DNA from: a virus
DNA: 21,494 nucleotides
Reading direction: 5' to 3' (one strand)
IMG/VR virus record: IMGVR_UViG_3300025168_000798
Span: 1 to 21,494 of that record
Within the stretch, counting starts at the first letter, position 1. The number at the start of each line of letters is the position of its first letter. A program made the translations under genes and the position numbers. This document shows positions 5,868 through 11,678 of this stretch, in pieces. Below the pieces are notes generated by a model. It was not told the DNA's origin, did no database searches, and saw nothing but the letters and a program-made list of their open reading frames with translations.

Positions 5868-5874
5868 AAATCTC

Positions 5875-6741
5875 ATGTCAAATGAAGTCTTAGACTGGTC
5901 AGTAATTGACTACAAGTCTACTGTTGAGCACCTGCTTCAACAGCGTGGCTCCAAGCTGCGTGGGGCTGTCATGGAAGACAGCTATCACGGTAAGTCTGGC
6001 GCTGCTGTTAATCAGCTAGGTGCAGTAACCGCCGTTGCCAAGACTACGCGCCACGGTGATACCCCATTGATTGAGACTCCCCAGGATAAACGTTGGGTCT
6101 TCCCAACGGATTACGAATGGGCCGATTTGATTGATGACCAAGACAAACTCCGCATCATTGCAGACCCGACCTCGCCTTACGCCATCAACGGCGCTATGGC
6201 TCTGGGCCGCGCAATGGATGATCTCATCATCACCGCTGCGACGGCGACCTCGCTGACTGGTGAAGATGGAACGACTTCTACAGCTTTCCCCGCCGGGCAG
6301 ACCGCCGGGACAACCGCTGGTGGCCTCACGGTTGCCAAACTGCGTGAAGCCATGCAGTTGCTTATTGCGGCTGAAGTCGATGTGGACAATGAGCCTCTGT
6401 TCTGCGCTATTGGCGCTCAACAGCATGACGATCTACTTGGCGAGACTCAGGCAGTTAGCTTGGATTTCACCAACAAGCCCGTCTTGGTTGATGGACGTAT
6501 CAAAGCCTTCATGGGCTTTAACTTCATCGACAGCCAACGTCTTACTCTCTCTGGCACGGATCGCACGGCAATTTGCTGGGCGAAATCGGGCCTTCACCTT
6601 GGCATCTGGAATGATATCAATGTGAACATCTCTGAGCGTGCCGACAAATCTTATTCGACACAGGTCTATGTCAAAGGAACCTTTGGCGCTACCCGTGTAG
6701 AAGAGCAAAAAGTCGTCGCAATCACTTGTTCGGAGGCCTAA
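5875..6741 (+). CDS. Major capsid protein
   Basis: The 288-aa shell-building protein probably has an HK97-type fold, though on the short side. Visible landmarks are an N-terminal arm (residues 1-40), a variable region with G/T-rich loops near 125-145 (TSLTGEDGTTSTAFPAGQTAG), a helical stretch LTVAKLREAMQLLIAAEVDVDNEP (about 148-172), and a C-terminal strand segment YVKGTFGATRVEEQKVVAITCSEA typical of phage coat proteins. It sits after scaffold and before a decoration-type protein, the BPP-1-like order. The ribosome binding site AGGAAGG is eight bases before the ATG and can be masked by a hairpin. A long structured leader precedes it. No N-terminal propeptide or protease is evident, so the scaffold is probably a separate chain only. 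The family call is likely; the fold is inferred. Confidence 0.88.
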   Translation: MSNEVLDWSVIDYKSTVEHLLQQRGSKLRGAVMEDSYHGKSGAAVNQLGAVTAVAKTTRHGDTPLIETPQDKRWVFPTDYEWADLIDDQDKLRIIADPTSPYAINGAMALGRAMDDLIITAATATSLTGEDGTTSTAFPAGQTAGTTAGGLTVAKLREAMQLLIAAEVDVDNEPLFCAIGAQQHDDLLGETQAVSLDFTNKPVLVDGRIKAFMGFNFIDSQRLTLSGTDRTAICWAKSGLHLGIWNDINVNISERADKSYSTQVYVKGTFGATRVEEQKVVAITCSEA

Positions 6742-6744
6742 ATA

Positions 6745-7206
6745 ATGGCTACTACATATAGCGTCCAAAAGACCAAGTGGGACCAAAGTACGCCAGCCAC
6801 ACGGGTTAAGCCTAACGAACAGGCTGGTCGTGTGCGTGTCGCTTACGCATTAGCTGAAGCGGCATCTCTTGCTGTCGGTCCAATCGAAATGTTCAACCTT
6901 CCAAACGGTGCGCGTATCCTTTCGGGAGAGCTTGTGCATGACGCTCTTGGTGGTTCTACTACAGCTTCTGTAGGCCACGCGGCTTATAAGAACGCTGCTG
7001 GTACAGTTGTTGCTCTTGACGTTGATGAATACAAAGCTGCGGCTGCGTCAACCGGGATCGTTACGGTTGATATTGCTGCTACATCAGCACTTGGTCGCAA
7101 CAGTGTTGTCGATGCAGACGCTGATGGTATTCCCATCACGGTTGTAATTGCTGGCGCTGCTGCTACTGGCACTATTGAGCTAACAATGTTGTACGTTGTT
7201 GACTGA
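6745..7206 (+). CDS. Probable capsid decoration / cement protein
   Basis: The predicted protein has 153 aa, rich in Ala, Val, Thr and Gly with alternating hydrophobics, suggesting a beta-sandwich. It lacks motifs of known enzymes. Landmarks are VKPNEQAGRVRVAYAL, EMFNLPNGARILSGELVHDALGG and a C-terminal TGTIELTMLYVVD strand. It begins three bases after the capsid stop, with CGGAGG (6731-6736) inside the end of the capsid gene as ribosome binding site, so it is made together with the coat. BPP-1-type podoviruses carry a cement protein gene of similar size beside the coat gene. That analogy, not recognisable homology, is the basis for the role. A neck or head-completion protein is an alternative. 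A strong hairpin follows the stop. Confidence 0.65.
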   Translation: MATTYSVQKTKWDQSTPATRVKPNEQAGRVRVAYALAEAASLAVGPIEMFNLPNGARILSGELVHDALGGSTTASVGHAAYKNAAGTVVALDVDEYKAAAASTGIVTVDIAATSALGRNSVVDADADGIPITVVIAGAAATGTIELTMLYVVD

Positions 7207-7212
7207 TCGACC

Positions 7213-7240
7213 TGGGGGTGGTTTCGGCCACCCCCAATTT
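7213..7240 (+). terminator. Strong GC-rich hairpin, probable (partial) terminator
   Basis: TGGGGGTGG (7213-7221) pairs perfectly with CCACCCCCA (7228-7236) around a 6-nt TTTCGG loop, followed by AATTTCTCT. The 9-bp GC-rich stem is very stable but the T-run is weak. It lies seven bases past the stop of the decoration gene. It could stop part of the transcription, lowering expression of the tail genes relative to the capsid gene, or protect the 3' end of the capsid message. Confidence 0.65.
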
Positions 7241-7255
7241 CTCTAGGAGACAGGA

Positions 7256-7447
7256 ATGGCAAACTCTCAGATTGACGTTGCGATGAATGCCGACATTAGC
7301 GATATTACCCACACCGCTGCCGGTACGGTGACTGGCGGAGTTAGGGTGGTTATTGATGAAGACGCCAGTAAGCATGATGCTGTTGTGACGCTTCAGTCAA
7401 TTATTGCCGCCATTCTCAGCGACCGTATTACTCTCGAAACATCCTAA
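7256..7447 (+). CDS. Small hypothetical phage structural-region protein
   Basis: The predicted protein has 63 aa: MANSQIDVAMNADISDITHTAAGTV and a C-terminal helix AVVTLQSIIAAILSDRITLE. I do not recognise it. It lies between the decoration-type protein and tail tubular A, with a good ribosome binding site (AGGAGA at 7245-7250, five bases before the ATG). The strong site and dense packing argue for a real gene. Size and position would fit a head-tail joining or minor virion protein, but nothing in the sequence shows this. Its end lies 13 bases before the next start. Confidence 0.7.
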   Translation: MANSQIDVAMNADISDITHTAAGTVTGGVRVVIDEDASKHDAVVTLQSIIAAILSDRITLETS

Positions 7448-7460
7448 ATAGGGGGCGACG

Positions 7461-8036
7461 ATGACTGATGCAGTAAGCATCTGCAACCTCGCTCTACAAA
7501 GTGTCGGGGCAAAGGCCATCACCGCCTTGACCGAAGACACGACCGCAGGACGCGCTTGCAATCGTGTGTACGCACAAGCCCGCGATAGCGAACTCCGCGC
7601 TCACCCGTGGAGTTTCGCCCGTGCGCGGGTTCAGATCGCGGCGGATAGCACTGACCCCACCTTCGGATACGCGAAACGGTACGCCCTTCCCGCTGACTAT
7701 ATCCGTATGCTACCGACTAATGGGACGAACGGCTCGAACATCCAAGACGACTTCCAGATTGAGGGTAGGTTTGTTCTGACGGACAACAGTTCTCCGATTA
7801 ACCTCGTCTACATGAAACAGGTCACGGACGAGAACGAGTTTGATAAACTGTTCGTCGAACTCTTGATCGCCCGTATCGCCAGAGACATCTCGGAAAAGGT
7901 GACGCAATCCAACACTAAGAAGAGGGAGGCTGATAATCACTACTCAAGTGTCAAGGCGTCAGCCCGCCGCGTCAACGCCTTCGAGCGCCCGCCACAGGAA
8001 AGTCCAACTGATCCTTGGATTACGGCGAGGCTTTAA
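7461..8036 (+). CDS. Tail tubular protein A (T7 gp11 family)
   Basis: The predicted protein has 191 aa; T7 gp11 has about 196. This protein forms the ring that joins the portal to the tubular tail. The N-terminus MTDAVSICNLALQSVGAKAI, then AGRACNRVYAQARDSELRAHPWSFARARVQIA and KRYALPADYIRMLP (about residues 28-90) are characteristic of the gp11 / tail tubular A family, in which a helical bundle made of the N- and C-termini carries a beta insertion. The C-terminal part (LFVELLIARIARDISEKVT) is helical, as expected. The stop directly abuts the ATG of the tail tubular B-like gene (TAA then ATG with no gap), consistent with coupled synthesis of the two tail-tube components. Assignment is strong. 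Confidence 0.92.
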   Translation: MTDAVSICNLALQSVGAKAITALTEDTTAGRACNRVYAQARDSELRAHPWSFARARVQIAADSTDPTFGYAKRYALPADYIRMLPTNGTNGSNIQDDFQIEGRFVLTDNSSPINLVYMKQVTDENEFDKLFVELLIARIARDISEKVTQSNTKKREADNHYSSVKASARRVNAFERPPQESPTDPWITARL

Positions 8037-10796
8037 ATGACGAAAGTCAGCCCCATACAGAACAATTTCAACGGGGGTGAAATATCTTCACTTCTTTACG
8101 GACGACCAGAAGTTGACCGCTATAAGACCGGCTTGAAGACCTGTCTCAACTTCATACCGTTGGTGCAGGGGCCGGTCGAGCGCCGTCCTGGTACGGTGTT
8201 TATGAAAGAGGTCAAGACGAGTTCGCTGTCCACGCGAATAATCCGTTTTGAGTTCTCGACAACCCAGGCTTACATCCTTGAAGTTGGAAACCTCTACGCT
8301 CGTTTCTATAAAGACAACGGGGCAATCATCGGCAGCACCACCACCATCTCAGGCGCTACGAAGGCCAACCCTTGCGTTGTTACAGACAACGGCCATCCTT
8401 ATACCAACGGGCAGGAGATTTACATCACCGGCGTTGTCGGGATGACAGAGTTGAATGGGAAGTACTATGTGGTCGCCAACAAGGCCACCAACACCTACGA
8501 GTTGACCGACATCGACGGGACCAACGTCAACAGTACGGCGTACACTACCTACGGCTCCGCTGGCACCTCGGCCCTGACAATTGAGTTGGTAACGACCTAC
8601 GTTACAGCGGACTTGTTCCAGTTAAAGTTCACCCAGAGCGCCGATACGCTGTACATAACACATCCGACTTACCCGCCTCGCAAGATCACGCGCACCTCGG
8701 ACACTGTATGGACGATCACCAACATTACGTTCTTAGATGGGCCGTATCTGAACACGAACACCACAGCGACGACTCTAACCCTGTCCGCGACCTCTGGGTC
8801 TGTAACCGTAACAGCATCGGCGGTTACAGGTATCAACGGGGGCGATGGTTTTCTAGCAAGCGACATCGGGAGGCAAATACGCTGGGAAGACGCCGCAGGG
8901 AACTGGACATTCCTGACTATCACAGCCCGCGCCAATACCACTAGCATTACCGCCACCATTGATGGCCCTAATGCGTCAGCGACCACAGGGACTATCACTT
9001 GGCGGCTTGGGGTGTGGTCAATCACGACAGGCTATCCTACGGCGGTCACGTTCCACCAGAACAGACTTTGTTTTGCTGGTCCTACGGATCACCCGCAGCG
9101 ACTTGATCTCAGCCGCACAGGTGACTTTGAGAACTTCACGCCGACTGACCCTGATGGTACGGTTGTTGCCGATCACGGTGTCACGAACACCCTATCCGCT
9201 GATACGGTCAACGCGATACGCTGGCTGGCCTCAGACGAAAAAGGGCTTCTGATTGGAACAGTTGGTGGTGAGTGGATACTTCGGGCGTCTGACACCGGCA
9301 TTATTGTGACCCCAATCAATGTGCAGAGCACCAGATCGACCGCCTACGGCAGCGCCAACATCACCCCCATTAGAGCCGGTCGTACAATACTCTTCCTTCA
9401 ACGCGCCAAGCGCAAGATCAGGGAACTCGCCTATATCTTCGAGGATGACGGTTTCAGAGCCTTGGACACGACCCTCGTTGCCGAACATATCACCCGCACA
9501 GGTGTAGTCGATATGGCCTATCAGGCCGAGCCACAGAGCCTCGCATGGACGGTCTTGGCGGATGGTACGCTGAACTCATTGACCTACGAGCGCGACCAGA
9601 AGGTCATTGGATGGGCGCGGCACATCATGGGGGGCGTCAGTGACGCAGGGACCACTCAAGCAAAGGTCGAGAGCGTGGCGGTCATTCCGAACACCGCAGG
9701 AGATGCCGACGAACTTTACATGATAGTACGGCGGCACATCAACGGCGCGACGAGACGATATATTGAATATCTGAAGCCCCACTGGGAAGAGACGAAAGAT
9801 CAGGAAGACGCCTTCTTTGTTGACAGTGGTCTGTCTCTCGATGTCCCGTTGACCATCACGAGCATCACCTCGGCTGACCCTGCCGTGGTCACATCAGCAT
9901 CTCACGGAATACCTGACGGTTCTGAAGTGCGACTGACAGATGTCGTAGGCATGACAGAGGTCAATAAAATATCCTACAAGACCGGACAGAGCGCGACCAA
10001 TACGTTCGAGTTGTTCCTCAACGGTAAGATTTCACCCGCTATCTCTGGGGCTACCGCAGCGAACCCCGTCGTAATAACGGCGGTCGCACATGGTCTTGAA
10101 AATACTGACGAAATCTTGATCGTGAATGTGGCGGGCATGACCGAACTCAACGGTAAGGGCTTCACCGTCGCCAACAAGACCGCTAATACATTTCAATTGT
10201 CTGGCATCAACGGCTCTGGTTACACCAGCTATACTTCAGGTGGTGACATCCATCATGCTGTAGACGCCACCGTAACCGCTAGTTACACCGCCTACGTCTC
10301 AGGCGGCAAGGCCAGGATAAGGACGACGGCGATCTCTGGCCTCGACCATCTCGAAGGTCAAGTAGTATCCATCTTGGCCGAAGGGTCTGCCCATGCCCCC
10401 AAGACCGTCTCTTCAGGTGCAATTACATTGGATCGTAAAGCATCGAAGGTTCATGTCGGTAAATCCTACAACTCTGATTTCGAGATGCTGCGCCTCGACG
10501 CGGGGGCTACAGACGGAACCGCGCAGGGTAAGTTGAACCGCATTCACCGCGTCATCATACGCTTTTTACAGACATTAGGTGGTTCAGCGGGTCCAGATGT
10601 TGACAATCTTTCTGTTATATCCTTCCGCGAAGGCGGCGACCGTATGGATACGGCGGTGTCGTTATTCAATGGGGATGTGGAGATTGAGTGGGATGGAGCG
10701 TACAGTAGCGACAACCATATCTTCTACCGGCAAGCCCAACCCTTGCCGGTGACAATCGAGGCGGTGATGCCTCAGTTGAGTACACAGGACCGATGA
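8037..10796 (+). CDS. Tail tubular protein B-like / tail stabilisation protein with FCCH-like repeats
   Basis: The predicted protein has 919 aa; T7 gp12 has about 794. It forms the nozzle of the short tail. The N-terminus shows the diagnostic pattern FNGGEISSLLYGR.EVDRYK.GL..C.NFIPLVQGPVERRPGT (residues 11-53). The core includes FHQNRLCFAG (339-348), SRTGDFENF (359-367) and IEYLKPHW (576-583), also typical of these proteins. Three Ig- or FCCH-like repeats are inserted (residues 103-175, 606-662, 669-738), each with V.GMTE.N and NT.EL-type signatures. They probably decorate the outside of the nozzle and account for the extra length. The second repeat lacks part of the middle. The gene follows tail tubular A with no gap, and the next gene starts one base after its stop. 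Family call is strong; the repeat role is inference. Confidence 0.9.
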   Translation: MTKVSPIQNNFNGGEISSLLYGRPEVDRYKTGLKTCLNFIPLVQGPVERRPGTVFMKEVKTSSLSTRIIRFEFSTTQAYILEVGNLYARFYKDNGAIIGSTTTISGATKANPCVVTDNGHPYTNGQEIYITGVVGMTELNGKYYVVANKATNTYELTDIDGTNVNSTAYTTYGSAGTSALTIELVTTYVTADLFQLKFTQSADTLYITHPTYPPRKITRTSDTVWTITNITFLDGPYLNTNTTATTLTLSATSGSVTVTASAVTGINGGDGFLASDIGRQIRWEDAAGNWTFLTITARANTTSITATIDGPNASATTGTITWRLGVWSITTGYPTAVTFHQNRLCFAGPTDHPQRLDLSRTGDFENFTPTDPDGTVVADHGVTNTLSADTVNAIRWLASDEKGLLIGTVGGEWILRASDTGIIVTPINVQSTRSTAYGSANITPIRAGRTILFLQRAKRKIRELAYIFEDDGFRALDTTLVAEHITRTGVVDMAYQAEPQSLAWTVLADGTLNSLTYERDQKVIGWARHIMGGVSDAGTTQAKVESVAVIPNTAGDADELYMIVRRHINGATRRYIEYLKPHWEETKDQEDAFFVDSGLSLDVPLTITSITSADPAVVTSASHGIPDGSEVRLTDVVGMTEVNKISYKTGQSATNTFELFLNGKISPAISGATAANPVVITAVAHGLENTDEILIVNVAGMTELNGKGFTVANKTANTFQLSGINGSGYTSYTSGGDIHHAVDATVTASYTAYVSGGKARIRTTAISGLDHLEGQVVSILAEGSAHAPKTVSSGAITLDRKASKVHVGKSYNSDFEMLRLDAGATDGTAQGKLNRIHRVIIRFLQTLGGSAGPDVDNLSVISFREGGDRMDTAVSLFNGDVEIEWDGAYSSDNHIFYRQAQPLPVTIEAVMPQLSTQDR
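8343..8561 (+). repeat. FCCH/Ig-like coding repeat 1 in tail tubular B-like gene
   Basis: Residues 103-175, with NGQEIYITGVVGMTELNGKY and ANKATNTYELTDIDG. It lies near the N-terminus, about 430 residues away from the other two copies. Confidence 0.7.
9852..10022 (+). repeat. FCCH/Ig-like coding repeat 2 (shortened)
   Basis: Residues 606-662, with SHGIPDGSEVRLTDVVGMTE and ATNTFELF. The LNGK.Y.V.N segment present in the other copies is replaced by VNKISYKTGQS, and the tail with G..Y..Y is missing. Confidence 0.65.
10041..10250 (+). repeat. FCCH/Ig-like coding repeat 3
   Basis: Residues 669-738, with AHGLENTDEILIVNVAGMTE and ANKTANTFQLSGING. It matches copy 1 closely, including the SGATKAN/SGATAAN opening and a final Y.SY or Y.TYG segment. 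Confidence 0.7.
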
Positions 10797-10797
10797 A

Positions 10798-11220
10798 ATG
10801 ATCGTCGTACCCTTTAAGTACACCCACCTAGAGAACCTGAAACTTCAGGACGCCCAGGCGTACCTGAGTGGGTGGGTGACTAAAGAGCAAGGCGAAGCCC
10901 TTGAGAAGTTCCCATCCTATACTGCCTTCATTGATGACACACCCATCGTGTGTGCCGGTATTATCAAACAGTGGCACGGTAGGGCGATGGCGTGGTCCTT
11001 CATCTCCGATGTAGGTACAAACAATTTTATGAGTGTCCACCGGGCGGTTAAGCGGTTCCTTGACGGGTGTTACATACAACGTATCGAGATGACCGTAGAT
11101 TGTGATTTCGAGCCAGGACATCGCTGGGCGCGGGCGTTGGGATTTACGATGGAGGCTGAGTGTATGAGAGCGTATTCTCCCGGTGGCGGGGATTGTAGCC
11201 TGTATGCGAGGGTGTTGTAA
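10798..11220 (+). CDS. T7 gp13-like internal protein with GNAT-like fold
   Basis: The predicted protein has 140 aa, like T7 gp13 (about 138 aa, DUF2833). In T7 this protein is needed for a normal virion core, though it is not a major component. The C-terminal half resembles a GNAT acetyltransferase: a helix SVHRAVKRFLDG (about residues 79-90), strand RIEMTVDCDF, then HRWARALGFTMEAECMRAYSPGGGDCSLYARV (108-139), the usual W...LGF...G..R.Y.P.G..Y.LYA end of such proteins. The canonical acetyl-CoA loop (Q/R-x-x-G-x-G/A) is not visible, so catalytic activity is doubtful. It starts one base after the preceding stop, and its TAA overlaps the next ATG (TAATG at 11218-11222). Position between gp12-like and gp14-like genes supports the call. 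Confidence 0.8.
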   Translation: MIVVPFKYTHLENLKLQDAQAYLSGWVTKEQGEALEKFPSYTAFIDDTPIVCAGIIKQWHGRAMAWSFISDVGTNNFMSVHRAVKRFLDGCYIQRIEMTVDCDFEPGHRWARALGFTMEAECMRAYSPGGGDCSLYARVL

Positions 11221-11678
11221 TGGACCCAATTAGCATTGGCCTGATGGCCGCGTCAACCGCGATAACCGCTATTGGCGCGATCAAGCAGGGGCAGTCAGCC
11301 AACGCGGTCGCAAAGTACAACGCAAAACTTGAAGAGAACAACGCCAGAGCAGCCATCGCTTCATCTGAGGAGAATGCTAGGCGTGAGGGACGGCTGGGTA
11401 GAAAGCGCCAAGGTGAGTTACGAGCCTATGGTGTGTCTATGGATGTTCTTGAGGACAGTGCTAAAGAGGAAGAATTGAATCTGTTGTCCATCCTCCACGG
11501 CGGCAAAGTGCAAGCCTCTGGGGCCAGGAACACCGCGAGACTTGACCGAGCGCGTGGTCGGAACGCATTGACGCAGAGCTATTTCTCCGCATCGGGCACC
11601 TTATTAAAAGGTGGTGTGAAAGCAAACGACCGATATTACGATTTATACCCAAAAGAAACGGGGTCACCTGATGCCTAA
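11220..11678 (+). CDS. T7 gp14-like internal virion (ejection) protein B
   Basis: The predicted protein has 152 aa. The N-terminus (PISIGLMAASTAITAIGAIKQGQSAN, residues 3-28) is a hydrophobic helix, followed by a long charged helix (AKYNAKLEENNARAA...ARREGRLGRKRQGELRA) and a Ser/Gly-rich C-terminus. This layout matches the gp14-type proteins (T7 gp14 about 196 aa), which leave the virion and form the outer-membrane part of the DNA translocation channel. The start overlaps the stop of the gp13-like gene by one base. The end overlaps the next gene by eight bases. GAGGG at 11208-11212 serves as ribosome binding site. Call rests on position and the hydrophobic N-terminus rather than clear sequence identity. 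Confidence 0.75.
   Translation: MDPISIGLMAASTAITAIGAIKQGQSANAVAKYNAKLEENNARAAIASSEENARREGRLGRKRQGELRAYGVSMDVLEDSAKEEELNLLSILHGGKVQASGARNTARLDRARGRNALTQSYFSASGTLLKGGVKANDRYYDLYPKETGSPDA

Larger units (their letters stand above)
5659..5874 (+). ncRNA. Structured leader of the capsid gene (candidate cis-regulatory RNA)
   Basis: This 216-base stretch holds no supported + strand gene but many perfect inverted repeats: 5664-5671 with 5695-5702 (8 bp, extendable to 10 with a G·U); 5676-5682 with 5704-5710 (7 bp, crossing the first); 5721-5726 with 5739-5744 (6 bp); 5742-5747 with 5751-5756 (6 bp, 3-nt loop, overlaps the previous); 5774-5779 with 5790-5795 (6 bp), or CCC-GCAA-GGG at 5778-5787; 5814-5818 with 5822-5826 (5 bp, 3-nt loop); 5831-5837 with 5861-5867 (7 bp, covering the capsid ribosome binding site). 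Several pairs exclude each other, as in switches or attenuators. Known riboswitch and ribozyme cores were not recognised. An RNA role is inference; the inverted repeats are seen directly. Confidence 0.5.

Noticed and set aside
5659-5874. tRNA or small self-splicing/self-cleaving element in the leader
   Set aside because: No cloverleaf, anticodon arm or T-arm consensus, and no hammerhead core (CTGANGA with GAAA) found on either strand by eye.
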